From: Aestuariibius insulae
GTDB lineage: Bacteria; Pseudomonadota; Alphaproteobacteria; Rhodobacterales; Rhodobacteraceae
Assembly: GCF_040783535.2 (NCBI RefSeq)
Contig: NZ_JBFONW020000006.1
Coordinates: forward strand, 62,001 to 126,000
Direction of reading: 5' to 3'
DNA: 64,000 bases
The position numbers and the translations under genes are program-made. Below the pieces are notes generated by a model that searched no databases, was not told where the DNA came from, and saw only the letters and a list, made by a program, of their open reading frames with translations. Shown here one piece after another: positions 18,147-27,206 of the stretch. How positions within the stretch are numbered: the first letter of the stretch is position 1; each line of letters begins with the position of its first letter.

Positions 18147-19165
18147 TCGAACAAATCCTTGTCACGGACAGGCGCATCGAGGCCAAGATGTCTCCATGCG
18201 CGTGGCGCCAATCTGCGCCCGCGCGGCGTTCTTTCAATCAGACCTTCCTGTAGCAGGAACGGCTCGATTACATCTTCGATCGAGTCCCGACTTTCACTCA
18301 TGGCCGCTGATAGGGTTTCAACCCCGACAGGCCCACCTCCGTAGTTCTCGGCAATGATCCGAAGGTACTTTCGGTCCGCACCATCAAGCCCAAGATCGTC
18401 CACACTGAGACGGGTTAAAGCGCCATTGGCCAAAGCTTCGCTGACATGTCCATCCCCCTCGACAATCGCGAAATCGACTACTCGCCGCAGCAGTCGGCCT
18501 GCGATACGGGGCGTGCCGCGGGCGCGTCTGGCAATCTCTCGCGCACCTCCATCATCGGCAGATACGCCAAGCAGCGTCGCGCCACGCGATACGATGGCGT
18601 GAAGCTCATCGACCGAATAGAACTGCAAACGAGTGGGGATCCCAAAACGGTCGCGTAAGGGCGTCGTCAGAAGGCCCATTCGGGTCGTGGCCCCGATCAG
18701 CGTGAAAGGCTGAAGCTCAATCCGAACTGTGCGGGCTGCAGGTCCTTCCCCGATCACCAGATCAAGCTCGAAATCCTCTAGCGCAGGATAAAGCACCTCC
18801 TCTACAACCGGATTAAGTCGATGGATCTCATCGATGAACAGGACGTCCCGTGCGTCCAAATTAGTCAGAATTGCCGCAAGATCCCCTGCTTTCGCAAGCA
18901 CAGGTCCGCTCGTCATCCGAAAATTGACACCAAGCTCCCGGGCGATGATCTGAGCCAGCGTGGTTTTGCCCAGCCCAGGCGGTCCATGGAAAAGCGTATG
19001 GTCCATCGCTTCGCCCCTCTGCCGGGCGGATGCGATAAAGATGGCAAGATTGGCTCGCGCTTCTGCCTGACCAATGAACTCGTCCAATCGCTGAGGCCGC
19101 AACGCTCGGTCGGCATCTCCGGGCAGGCTGTCCGGGCGCATCGTCGGATCTGGGTCGAGACTCAT
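18143..19165 (-). CDS. ruvB: Holliday junction branch migration DNA helicase RuvB
   Basis: 340 aa AAA+ motor that drives branch migration with RuvA. Walker A GPPGLGKT is at 61-68 and DEIH at 112-115. The sensor segment GATTRMGLLTTPLRDRFG and the C-terminal winged helix (PRGRRLAPRAWRHLG) are also present. It lies nine bases after ruvA and overlaps the following hypothetical gene by four bases. Confidence 0.98.
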   Translation of the reverse strand: MSLDPDPTMRPDSLPGDADRALRPQRLDEFIGQAEARANLAIFIASARQRGEAMDHTLFHGPPGLGKTTLAQIIARELGVNFRMTSGPVLAKAGDLAAILTNLDARDVLFIDEIHRLNPVVEEVLYPALEDFELDLVIGEGPAARTVRIELQPFTLIGATTRMGLLTTPLRDRFGIPTRLQFYSVDELHAIVSRGATLLGVSADDGGAREIARRARGTPRIAGRLLRRVVDFAIVEGDGHVSEALANGALTRLSVDDLGLDGADRKYLRIIAENYGGGPVGVETLSAAMSESRDSIEDVIEPFLLQEGLIERTPRGRRLAPRAWRHLGLDAPVRDKDLFE

Positions 19166-19174
19166 GCAAAGGTC

Positions 19175-19825
19175 CTAGCTCTTAGGAGCAAGACGGCGCA
19201 AGGCGGCGCGGATGAGGTCCGACGTACCGGCATCGGGCTCTTCCACAAGAACCTCCGCGATCGCGCGGGTGGCATCAGCCGGCGTATAGCCGAGATTGCC
19301 GAGAGCCGACAACGCTTCTGCCTGTGCCGCTGCATCGGTCTGGGGCGTTGGGGGCGATGCCGCCTCCACGAGCACGTCGGTGCTTGGATGAGGCGCGGCA
19401 GGTCCGGTCGCCATGGCCATGACACCCGGCGCCTTATCCTTGAGCTCATTCACCACTCTTTGCGCCGTCTTCGGACCGACACCCTTCGCGACGGCGATCG
19501 AAGACCAGTCTCCAAGCGCGATGGCCTGCCCGACCCCTTCGGGTCCGATCGCCCCTAGAATGGCCATCGATGCCTTCGCCCCGATCCCTTGCACTCCCAT
19601 CAAAAGCCGATGCCATTCCTTCTCGACAAGGCTCGAAAATCCAAAGAGCTGCAGCAGATCTTCGCGAACTAAAAGATCGGTAAAGAGCGACACTGCCTGC
19701 CCGGTTTCAGGAAGAGACATGCGAGTACGGTCAGAGACGTAGACGATATAGCCGACACCGCCGACATCGATCAGGACGTGATCGTCAAAGCGGTAATCGA
19801 GCCGCCCACTCAGCCGCCCGATCAT
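19175..19825 (-). CDS. ruvA: Holliday junction branch migration protein RuvA
   Basis: 216 aa. It has the N-terminal OB fold (MIGRLSGRL onward), two helix-hairpin-helix motifs (LMGVQGIGAKASMAIL and VAKGVGPKTAQRVV) and a C-terminal RuvB-binding domain after an alanine/proline-rich linker. It tetramerises on the four-way junction and loads RuvB. Its start overlaps ruvC by four bases. Confidence 0.98.
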   Translation of the reverse strand: MIGRLSGRLDYRFDDHVLIDVGGVGYIVYVSDRTRMSLPETGQAVSLFTDLLVREDLLQLFGFSSLVEKEWHRLLMGVQGIGAKASMAILGAIGPEGVGQAIALGDWSSIAVAKGVGPKTAQRVVNELKDKAPGVMAMATGPAAPHPSTDVLVEAASPPTPQTDAAAQAEALSALGNLGYTPADATRAIAEVLVEEPDAGTSDLIRAALRRLAPKS

Positions 19826-20331
19826 CCCGCCGCTTTCCTCAAGGCATCGGTCAATTGGCTATGGCTCGCCCGATGATGCGCGTGACAGATCGCGATCGCC
19901 AAAGCATCTGCTTCATCATGGGTTTGCGGTGCAGCGGCGGGAAGCTGAAGCCTAATCATGTGGATGACCTGCCGCTTCTCCGCATGTCCAACTCCGACCA
20001 CAGTCTTCTTGACGGTATTCGGGGCATACTCGCTCACGGGCAGGCCCGCCTTGGCCGGAACAAGCATCGCAACTCCCCGTGCCTGTCCAAGTTTCAACGT
20101 TGCGCGGGCGTCTTTGTTGACGAATGTCTCTTCGACCGCAGCCTCGTCCGGCGCGAACTGCTCTATGACGTCGGCCAGACCATCATGGAGACGCAAAAGC
20201 CGGTCCGCCAAAGAGCCTTCACCGGACTTGCAAATACCACTTGCGATAAAAACAAGTCGGCTGCCACCCATCGGCTCGACGATCCCCCATCCCATGGTTC
20301 GCAAGCCGGGATCGATCCCGATAATCCGCAT
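19822..20331 (-). CDS. ruvC: Crossover junction endodeoxyribonuclease RuvC
   Basis: 169 aa RNase H-like resolvase. The catalytic acids are visible: D7 in IDPGL, E67/E68 in VEETF and the pair in HDEADALAIA near 138-142. It cuts Holliday junctions held by RuvAB. It is the first gene of the ruvCAB-tol run, and its promoter should lie in 20332-20400. Confidence 0.98.
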   Translation of the reverse strand: MRIIGIDPGLRTMGWGIVEPMGGSRLVFIASGICKSGEGSLADRLLRLHDGLADVIEQFAPDEAAVEETFVNKDARATLKLGQARGVAMLVPAKAGLPVSEYAPNTVKKTVVGVGHAEKRQVIHMIRLQLPAAAPQTHDEADALAIAICHAHHRASHSQLTDALRKAAG

Positions 20332-20575
20332 GCTCAGCCTCGCTCGTTCTCATTTTTACGAGACGCTAGCACGAAAAGTGAACATTCGAAACCATATAGA
20401 CAGGATGGCATTGGCTCGAATGCTGAATTGCACGTCGCTTCAGGGAGAAGCGTTGTCGTATTCCTGCCATGCAGAACGTGCATATATTCCATGCAAAAAA
20501 AGCTGCTATTCAGGCCTGAATATTTTGTCTAGCGCGGCGTTCTGAAGAGAAATATCGAGCCGCTAGGATAATATA
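20332..20575. other. Divergent promoter region between ruvC and the DUF1127 gene, with a 16-bp palindrome
   Basis: 244 bases without a gene and relatively AT-rich. A perfect 16-bp palindrome, TATTCAGGCCTGAATA, lies at 20507-20522, 53 bp upstream of the DUF1127 start. It has no loop, so it looks like a protein-binding operator and not an RNA hairpin. No other structure was recognised. Confidence 0.6.
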
Positions 20576-20728
20576 ATGACAACACTCACGATGGGCCGCG
20601 TATTCCGCTCCGTTCGGACCTGGAACGATCGCCGACTTGCTCGTACCGCATTCGCAAAATTTAGCGATCGCGAGCTTTACGATATCGGACTGAGTGTCAC
20701 CGACCTCGACATGATCGGTCGCCACTAA
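20576..20728 (+). CDS. DUF1127 family small protein
   Basis: 50 aa. The arginine-rich DUF1127 core is clear: RTWNDRRLARTAFAKFS, then DRELYDIGLSVTDL. Alphaproteobacterial DUF1127 proteins are small RNA-binding or phosphate/carbon-regulating mini-proteins, and the function of this one is not known. The ATG at 20576 follows GGATAAT-type purines. It stands alone, divergent from ruvC, with a hairpin just past its stop. Confidence 0.9.
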   Translation: MTTLTMGRVFRSVRTWNDRRLARTAFAKFSDRELYDIGLSVTDLDMIGRH

Positions 20729-20735
20729 AGAAAAA

Positions 20736-20755
20736 CCGCGCCTTCTCAGGCGCGG
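20736..20755 (-). terminator. Hairpin terminator between the DUF1127 gene and a convergent gene
   Basis: The stem is CCGCGCC (20736-20742) with GGCGCGG (20749-20755) and a six-base loop. On the minus strand it is followed by a T-run (20735-20731), so it best ends the gene at 20783-21181. It may also stop DUF1127 transcription, with a poorer tail on the plus strand. Confidence 0.85.
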
Positions 20756-20782
20756 CTTCATCCATCTTATCGTGGAAAAGAT

Positions 20783-21181
20783 CTAAAGATCTTCGTCGAC
20801 GATGGCGATCGGGGTGTCTTCTGCTGCAGGTGCTCCGGACAGATACCGGTTCATCTGCGATGCAAGCCACCCTGACACCGGATCCGCATCAAGAACGAAA
20901 GCCCCCGCCTTTTCAAAGGCGGTTCCTTCAACAAGCTGGCTGACACGCTGATCGTATCCGGCCTGTCCGTGATGAAAGAGAAGGAACGCTTTGATCATGA
21001 ACAGGAAGATCGCGAGCCAAACAACACCACGCACCGGAAACCGAAGTGACGTCCGGCGCGGACGAGACATAATAAGCCCATCCTTGCCCACGGCGTGAAC
21101 AACACCCGCACGGGCCATACGCTCGTGCCGACGGTGAAGTCGCTTCACTCGTTTCTCGAATTGGAGATGACTGGCAGTCAT
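20783..21181 (-). CDS. Small membrane protein of unknown function
   Basis: 132 aa. It has a very basic, histidine/arginine-rich N-terminus (FEKRVKRLHRRHERMARAG) and one transmembrane segment at about 50-68 (VVWLAIFLFMIKAFLLFHH). An acidic C-terminal part of about 60 residues should face the periplasm. I do not recognise a family. It is followed by a good terminator and preceded by prmA on the same strand. Confidence 0.75.
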   Translation of the reverse strand: MTASHLQFEKRVKRLHRRHERMARAGVVHAVGKDGLIMSRPRRTSLRFPVRGVVWLAIFLFMIKAFLLFHHGQAGYDQRVSQLVEGTAFEKAGAFVLDADPVSGWLASQMNRYLSGAPAAEDTPIAIVDEDL

Positions 21182-21287
21182 ATTTACTCTCCAAAATTAA
21201 AGGCCCCCACACCCAACTCACGAAATCATATCCCCAAATACGACTTTTGTGTGGCGCGGCGGCGGTTACTAGTTCTTCTAGAAAGCC

Positions 21288-22157
21288 TCAACTTCTTGTG
21301 AGCGTCAAGGTCGACCAGTCTCCGATTGGGTCTTCCGCCTCAAGGACGAACCCGTTTTTTTCGTAGCATTCCAACACTTCAGCCTGCTGTTCTCGCAATA
21401 GACCGGACAGGATGAGGCGTCCCCCTTGGCCGATATTTTGAGACATATCCGGAGCAAGTGCAATGAGAGGGCCCTTGAGAATATTGGCAAAAACAAGATC
21501 GAACGAGTTATCGCGGGCTTCATCGGACGGCGGGAAACCTGCAGCCTCGGCCGTTTGGACCAACTCGGTCAGACCATTAGCCTTGATATTGGCCTCGGCA
21601 ACATCCACCGCCACAGGATCGATGTCACTTGCAAGAACACTCTGTTTCCAGAGCTTTGCCGCGGCCATAGCGAGCACAGCAGTGCCGCATCCGACATCAG
21701 CGATTCGCTTCGGAACGAAGCCGCTACGACCGAGCCGGTCCAGGGCCAGCAAACATCCCAGCGTTGTACCGTGATGCCCAGTGCCAAACGCCATCGCTGC
21801 ATCAATCAGCAGACCGATCCGCTCGGGAGGCAGTTTATCTGCGTCATGGCTGCCATAGAGAAAGAAGCGCCCGGCCTCGACCGGCGCGAGATCGCGGCGC
21901 ACCTTCGCCACCCAGTCAGTCTTGGGCAATTCCGAAACAACGAAGTCCTTGGCCTCATGAAGGGTCGCGAGCAAGGCCAACCCTGCATGATCGGGCGGAG
22001 CTGTGAAATATGCTCCTACCTCCCAAAGACCGCTGCCATCCTCAATCTCGAAAACCCCGATGCCCAGCGGTTCGGGATTAAGCGCCTCGAGTGTCTCCCC
22101 CAACTTTTCCGCTGCTGCCTGGCTCGGGACCGAGGTGAAGGCCGTAAAGGTTGTCAT
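21288..22157 (-). CDS. prmA: Ribosomal protein L11 methyltransferase
   Basis: 289 aa S-adenosylmethionine-dependent methyltransferase. The FGTGHHGTT motif lies near 143, DVGCGTAVLA near 170 and the NPPY-equivalent DLVFANILKGPL near 230. It trimethylates lysines of ribosomal protein L11. The N-terminus is divergent from enterobacterial PrmA, as is normal for this order. The preceding msrA gene is 25 bp away on the same strand. Confidence 0.93.
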   Translation of the reverse strand: MTTFTAFTSVPSQAAAEKLGETLEALNPEPLGIGVFEIEDGSGLWEVGAYFTAPPDHAGLALLATLHEAKDFVVSELPKTDWVAKVRRDLAPVEAGRFFLYGSHDADKLPPERIGLLIDAAMAFGTGHHGTTLGCLLALDRLGRSGFVPKRIADVGCGTAVLAMAAAKLWKQSVLASDIDPVAVDVAEANIKANGLTELVQTAEAAGFPPSDEARDNSFDLVFANILKGPLIALAPDMSQNIGQGGRLILSGLLREQQAEVLECYEKNGFVLEAEDPIGDWSTLTLTRS

Positions 22158-22182
22158 TGCGACCTACGGCCCAAAGCTTCGC

Positions 22183-22833
22183 TCACGCTCCTGTCCCGAT
22201 CGGGCAGGTGACGCCTGTCCCTCCGATCCCGCAATAGCCCGCAGGATTCTTTGCCAGATATTGCTGATGATACCCTTCAGCCATGAAGAACTCGCAAGCC
22301 GGCTCGATCTCGGTCGTAATTGTTCCATATCCCGCTTGGGCAAGGCGTGTCTCGAAATCTGCCTTCGTGGCGTCAGCCAGGCGCTTCTGCTCAGGCGTGG
22401 TATAGTAGATCCCCGAGCGATACTGGGTGCCCCGATCATTGCCTTGCCGCATGCCCTGCGTGGGGTCGTGCCCTTCCCAGAAGACCTTTAGAAGCGACTC
22501 GTAAGAGATCACATCTGGATCGTAGACCACGCGAACGATTTCGTTGTGACCCGTCATGCCCGAACACACTTCTTCGTAGGTCGCGTTCGGCGTGAAGCCT
22601 GCGCCGTAGCCCACGATGGTCAGCCAGACGCCTTCCAACGTCCAGAACATGCGCTCAACTCCCCAAAAACATCCCATCCCGAAGACCGCGACTTCCAGTC
22701 CTTCGGGAACGTCGAGCGTCAGGGGGCGCCCGTTAACGAAATGAGTGTCAGCCGTCGGGATCGGTTCGGATCGCCCGGAAAGGGCCTTGTCAGCCGAAAT
22801 CATCTCGGTCTTTTTGCGGGTCAGGGTAAACAT
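22183..22833 (-). CDS. msrA: Peptide-methionine (S)-S-oxide reductase MsrA
   Basis: 216 aa. It repairs oxidised methionine with thioredoxin. The catalytic Cys55 lies in FGMGCFWGVE. The YHQQYLAKNP motif is present, and the C-terminal Cys in GVTCPIG is the usual resolving residue. It is full length and has no MsrB fusion. Confidence 0.96.
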   Translation of the reverse strand: MFTLTRKKTEMISADKALSGRSEPIPTADTHFVNGRPLTLDVPEGLEVAVFGMGCFWGVERMFWTLEGVWLTIVGYGAGFTPNATYEEVCSGMTGHNEIVRVVYDPDVISYESLLKVFWEGHDPTQGMRQGNDRGTQYRSGIYYTTPEQKRLADATKADFETRLAQAGYGTITTEIEPACEFFMAEGYHQQYLAKNPAGYCGIGGTGVTCPIGTGA

Positions 22834-22884
22834 CGCAGCGCTCCATCTTTGTTCGCTTAGATATAGGGACCGCCTGCCAGGATT

Positions 22885-24114
22885 CTACTCGGCTGCCGCC
22901 GCAACAGGCCCCCTAAGGATCGTTTCGTGCCCAGGAACGGGATGCCGAGGGATAAGCAGTGACAGACCAAGCGAAATACCAGCCATCGCGGCGGCCGACA
23001 GGAACACCAGCCCGGGCGAGGCCAGCCAGAGAAGGCCCAGAAGGACAGGCAAAAAGACCGCGGCAATATGATTGATCGTGAAGGCAACCGCTGCCGTCGG
23101 CGCGATGTCAGACGGATCAGCGATCTTCTGAAAGTACGTCTTGATCGCCAGTGCGAGGCTGAAGAACAGGTGGTTGACCACGTAAAGCACAGCGGCCACC
23201 GCAGCGCTCCATTCAAGGAAATAGACACCGGCATAGGCAAGAAAGACCGCTGCCAGCCCGGTATATTCAAAGATCAGAGCGCGCCGCTCGCCGAAAACCT
23301 GAACCAGTCGCCCAAGAAAGGGCGCGACAAGCATGTTGGCAATCAGCGTCGTCAGAAAGAGAGCCGTGATCTCGTGCACGGCATAGCCGAACCGTTCGAC
23401 CATCATGAAGCCAGCGAAGACGACAAAGATCTGACGGCGTGCGCCCGACATGAACTGAAGCGAGTAGTAGAGCCAGTACCGTTTGCGCAGCACCATCTGT
23501 CGACGCTGCGCGTCTTTCCCTTCGAACTGCGGGTAGGCAAAGAGGCAGAAGAGAGCGACAAGAGCCGTGAACCCACCTGCAATCCAGTAGACAAGACTAT
23601 AATCGAGGTCGAAGCGCTCCCATGTTCCGATAATCAGGAGGTACGCGATCAACGTCGCGCCCGACCCGGCCGAGATCAGCCAGCCGAGAACCTGTGGCGC
23701 GCGATCCTTTTCAATCCATTGCAGCTGGAGCGATTGGTTGACCGTCTCGTAGTAGTGAAAGCCGATTGAGCTGAGAAGCGTGATCGTCAGAATGCCGCCC
23801 ATCGTCGGAAACTGAGCCGTTAGCGCAGTCGCAACCCCAAGCAGCATGAGTGATACCAGCCCCAAGATCTGCTCTCGCATGAAGAGCAGGATCGCGATGA
23901 CACCGATTGCAAGGAACCCCGGGATCTCTCGTATGGTGTGAAGCCAGCCGATATCCGCTCCATCGAAATCGGCGACATCGACCACAAAATTATTCAGCAA
24001 TGCGCTCCAAGTCGAAAAGGCGACCGGCATCGCTGCCGACATCAGAAAAAGCAAGGTAATCGGACGTTGCCAGACCGGCAGTCGGTGCGTTTCTGTGATG
24101 TGAACGGTCTTCAT
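22885..24114 (-). CDS. MFS transporter
   Basis: 409 aa with about twelve hydrophobic segments in two halves, separated by a charged cytoplasmic loop around EGKDAQRRQMVLRKRYWLYY. This is the major facilitator layout. The substrate cannot be read from the sequence. The start is chosen as ATG at 24114; a TTG ten codons earlier is the alternative. It lies between priA and msrA on the same strand, with no functional link to either. Confidence 0.85.
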   Translation of the reverse strand: MKTVHITETHRLPVWQRPITLLFLMSAAMPVAFSTWSALLNNFVVDVADFDGADIGWLHTIREIPGFLAIGVIAILLFMREQILGLVSLMLLGVATALTAQFPTMGGILTITLLSSIGFHYYETVNQSLQLQWIEKDRAPQVLGWLISAGSGATLIAYLLIIGTWERFDLDYSLVYWIAGGFTALVALFCLFAYPQFEGKDAQRRQMVLRKRYWLYYSLQFMSGARRQIFVVFAGFMMVERFGYAVHEITALFLTTLIANMLVAPFLGRLVQVFGERRALIFEYTGLAAVFLAYAGVYFLEWSAAVAAVLYVVNHLFFSLALAIKTYFQKIADPSDIAPTAAVAFTINHIAAVFLPVLLGLLWLASPGLVFLSAAAMAGISLGLSLLIPRHPVPGHETILRGPVAAAAE

Positions 24115-24153
24115 GGAGACCGCTCTACCCCTCGGATCGGTCAAAAGATAGGG

Positions 24154-26343
24154 TCAGAGAAAACCCTGCGGATCGATATCGATGGACATTCGCGTCTCGC
24201 CTTTGAGACGAAACTGCCCCGACCATTCAGCCAACGCTTTCTGGATCGGAGCGCCTTTTGCAGCCTTTACGAGAAGCCGGACGCGATGTCGCCCGCGAAT
24301 GCGCGCGATAGGGGCTGGCGCAGGCCCGAAGACGTCAGCGCCGATAGCGCGCAAAGGGTCGGTTTGCCGGGCCATAGCACGTCCCAGATCGAAGACATCC
24401 TGAATATCTGGAGAGGACAGAACGATTCCCGCCATCCGCCCGAAGGGCGGCATCCCTGCAAGACGTCGCTCATCGGCCTCGGCACGCCAGAAGGTCTCTT
24501 CCTCGCCGGTCAGGATGGCCTGAATGACCTGATGTTCAGGCTGATAGGTCTGCAGTAAGGCCTCGCCCGGCACTTCGGACCGCCCGGCCCTCCCCGCGAC
24601 CTGCCGCATGAGTTGAAAGGTGCGCTCAGCTGCCCTCAGGTCGGAGCCCTGAAGTCCGAGATCGGCATCGATCACCCCGACAAGCGTCAGGTTTGGAAAG
24701 TTATGCCCCTTTGCAACGAGTTGCGTTCCGATGATGACATCGGCGCCCCCGGCCGCGATCATCTCGATCTGGGCTTTGAGATGCCGCGCGCTTCCGTAAA
24801 GGTCCGATGACAGAACCGCGATACGGGCGTCGGGGAACAGGGCTGCGCTTTCCTCAGCCAGACGTTCGACACCAGGCCCGATCGGGGCGAGACGATCCTC
24901 TGCCCCGCAGGATGGACAGGTCGTGGGAATGGGCCGACTCTCCCCGCATTGGTGGCAGACCAGCCGCTTGAGAAATCGGTGCTCGACCAACCGCGCATCG
25001 CAATGATCACATCCGACCTGCTGGCCGCAGGCACGGCACAGCGTAACCGGCGCATATCCCCTGCGATTGATAAAGAGGAGCGATTGTTCGGACCTCTCGA
25101 GCCGTGTGTTCACCGCCGTTCGAAGACTGGGAGAAATCCAGCTTGTCGCAGGCATGTCTTCGACCCGCATATCGATCGCCCGCATCGCAGGCATTGTTGC
25201 GGGACCGAAGCGGGAGGTCAGCTCGATCCGGTCGTATTTCCCGCTATCGGCGTTGACCCAGCTTTCCAGCGACGGCGTCGCCGAAGCAAGAATGACGTGA
25301 GCTGCATTGATCGACGCCCGTAGCACCGCCATGTCGCGGGCGTTGTAGAGGACCCCGTCCTCCTGCTTGTAGGAGGTGTCGTGTTCCTCATCGACCACAA
25401 TCAGACCAAGATCGCGATAGGGCAGAAAGAGCGCCGATCGGGCACCGACGATCAGCTGCGCGCCGCCCTGCCCGACCATGCGCCAAAGCCGCCGCCGCTC
25501 CGTCATCGTGACACCGGAATGCCATTCAGCGGGCTGCGCGCCGAACCGCGCTTCGACACGGGTCAGGAACTCTGCCGTCAGCGCGATTTCGGGCAGTAGA
25601 ACAAGGGCTTGCCTATTCTGCGCGAGGCAAGCGGCGACAGCTTCGAGATAAACCTCCGTCTTGCCGGATCCGGTGACGCCTTTAAGGAGGGTCGTGCCGT
25701 AGGAGCCGGATCGGACCGCTGAGATAAGTCGCTCTGATCCGGTGGCCTGATCCTTGGTCAGATCCTTCCCGGCCAGATCGGGGTCAAGACGCGGATAGGG
25801 CACGTCCCGTGGGGCGGCTTCTTCGATGACAGCACCGCTTTGCAGGAGACCTTTGACCACCGAGGACGTCACATCCGCTGCGTCAGCTAGTTCCTTGAGC
25901 GTGAAACCAAGACCGCCGTATTCCTTGAGCGTGTCGAGAACGCGTGTCCTCGCCTCGGTCATCCGGGGCGGAACTCCCTCTCCCAACCGGTAGATCTGCC
26001 GCATAGAAGGCGGATCCCCGAGGCCGGGCGCTCGCGTTGCAAGACGCAGCATGGCGGGGAGCGGCGTCAGTGTGTAGTCGGCGGCACGGGTGAGAAAAGT
26101 CTGCATTTCCTCGCGCATGGGGGCTGCGTCCAGCACGCGGATCACCGAGCGGATCTTCGAAATATCGTAGTCGCCCCGCCCTTTGCCCCAGACGACACCG
26201 ATGACCTTGCGGGGACCAAGCGGCACTTCCACGAATGCGCCAAGCTGGCACCCGCCTTCAGGCGACTTGTAGTCAAGCGCACGCCCAAGCGGCTGCGTGG
26301 TCAGAACGCTGACAAGATCCCCCTGATGGAAAAAACCGTCCAT
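24154..26343 (-). CDS. priA: Primosomal protein N' (replication restart helicase PriA)
   Basis: 729 aa. The N-terminal 3'-end-binding domain is followed by helicase motifs: Walker A GVTGSGKTEVYL, then DEEH and SATPS. Eight zinc-binding cysteines lie in the CxxC pairs of CRACGQQVGCDHC and CHQCGESRPIPTTCPSCG. The C-terminal helicase motifs include QVAGRAGR. It reloads the replisome at stalled forks. It is divergent from the transaldolase-like gene, with 93 bp between. Confidence 0.97.
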   Translation of the reverse strand: MDGFFHQGDLVSVLTTQPLGRALDYKSPEGGCQLGAFVEVPLGPRKVIGVVWGKGRGDYDISKIRSVIRVLDAAPMREEMQTFLTRAADYTLTPLPAMLRLATRAPGLGDPPSMRQIYRLGEGVPPRMTEARTRVLDTLKEYGGLGFTLKELADAADVTSSVVKGLLQSGAVIEEAAPRDVPYPRLDPDLAGKDLTKDQATGSERLISAVRSGSYGTTLLKGVTGSGKTEVYLEAVAACLAQNRQALVLLPEIALTAEFLTRVEARFGAQPAEWHSGVTMTERRRLWRMVGQGGAQLIVGARSALFLPYRDLGLIVVDEEHDTSYKQEDGVLYNARDMAVLRASINAAHVILASATPSLESWVNADSGKYDRIELTSRFGPATMPAMRAIDMRVEDMPATSWISPSLRTAVNTRLERSEQSLLFINRRGYAPVTLCRACGQQVGCDHCDARLVEHRFLKRLVCHQCGESRPIPTTCPSCGAEDRLAPIGPGVERLAEESAALFPDARIAVLSSDLYGSARHLKAQIEMIAAGGADVIIGTQLVAKGHNFPNLTLVGVIDADLGLQGSDLRAAERTFQLMRQVAGRAGRSEVPGEALLQTYQPEHQVIQAILTGEEETFWRAEADERRLAGMPPFGRMAGIVLSSPDIQDVFDLGRAMARQTDPLRAIGADVFGPAPAPIARIRGRHRVRLLVKAAKGAPIQKALAEWSGQFRLKGETRMSIDIDPQGFL

Positions 26344-26436
26344 TCGATGCCTTCGTCGCGGGGCTTTCCGGCCCGGTAGAGCTCAGGTAAACGCTGGGGC
26401 GAGGAAATGCCAATTCATCGAATGGAGATCGCTGCC

Positions 26437-27090
26437 ATGAAATTTTTCGTAGATACCGCCGAGATAGACGACATCCGCGATCTCAAGGATCTTGGTATCG
26501 TGGATGGTGTGACGACAAACCCCTCCCTCATCATGAAGTCCGGTCGCGACATCAAGGAAGTCACCAAGGAAATCTGCGACCTGGTCGATGGACCGGTTTC
26601 GGCCGAAACGGTGGCGACCGATTCCGACGGTATGATCGCAGAAGGTAAAGAATTGGCTAAGATCGCGGACAATATCGCGATCAAGGTGCCGCTGACCTGG
26701 GACGGGCTGAAAGCGTGCAACAGCCTGACCGACGACGGTCATATGGTGAACGTAACCCTTTGTTTTTCCGCCAATCAGGCCTTGCTTGCCGCCAAGGCCG
26801 GCGCCACTTTCATCTCACCTTTCATCGGACGCCTCGACGATATCAATCTCGACGGGCTCGATCTGATCTCAGACATTCGCGAGATTTACGACAATTACGG
26901 GTTCGAGACGCAGATCCTCGCCGCCTCGATCCGGTCGGCCAACCATATGAGCGAATGCGCCAAGATCGGCGCGGATGTGGCAACCGCGCCGCCTGCCGTA
27001 ATCCGGAAAATGGCCGATCATATCCTTACAGATAAGGGTCTTGATGGGTTCCTGAAGGACTGGGCAAAGACCGGCCAATCGATCCTCTGA
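26437..27090 (+). CDS. fsa: Fructose-6-phosphate aldolase / TalC-type transaldolase
   Basis: 217 aa, the short single-domain transaldolase length. The Schiff-base lysine is K83 in NIAIKVPLTWDG. TTNPSL (26-31) and the C-terminal HILTDKGLDGFLKDW are typical. The longer frame from 26407 lacks homology, while ATG at 26437 gives the classic MKFFVDTAEI start. Which reaction dominates, aldolase or transaldolase, cannot be told from sequence alone. Two hairpins follow the stop. Confidence 0.93.
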   Translation: MKFFVDTAEIDDIRDLKDLGIVDGVTTNPSLIMKSGRDIKEVTKEICDLVDGPVSAETVATDSDGMIAEGKELAKIADNIAIKVPLTWDGLKACNSLTDDGHMVNVTLCFSANQALLAAKAGATFISPFIGRLDDINLDGLDLISDIREIYDNYGFETQILAASIRSANHMSECAKIGADVATAPPAVIRKMADHILTDKGLDGFLKDWAKTGQSIL

Positions 27091-27093
27091 GGC

Positions 27094-27130
27094 GCAAAAG
27101 CCGCAACTTTTTCCGCAAAGGCGGCTTTGC
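27094..27130 (+). terminator. Hairpin after the transaldolase-like gene (weak terminator or leader structure)
   Basis: GCAAAAGCCGC (27094-27104) pairs with GCGGCTTTGC (27121-27130) with one bulged A. A T-rich loop lies inside it. No T-run follows, so it may be a weak terminator or part of the leader of the next operon. Confidence 0.5.
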
Positions 27131-27153
27131 TGGACAGGAGAGTCGCCCGTTTC

Positions 27154-27206
27154 TATCCTGCCTCTCAATTGACTGGGGCAAACCCGGCAGATCGAGAGGC
27201 AGGATA
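27154..27206 (+). promoter_or_regulatory. 13-bp hairpin hiding the ribosome-binding site of the DUF484-xerC operon
   Basis: TATCCTGCCTCTC (27154-27166) is the perfect reverse complement of GAGAGGCAGGATA (27194-27206), with a 27-base loop. The right arm contains the whole Shine-Dalgarno region (GAGAGG, AGG) and the A of the ATG at 27206. In RNA this stem would block translation start unless it is opened. Confidence 0.8.
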
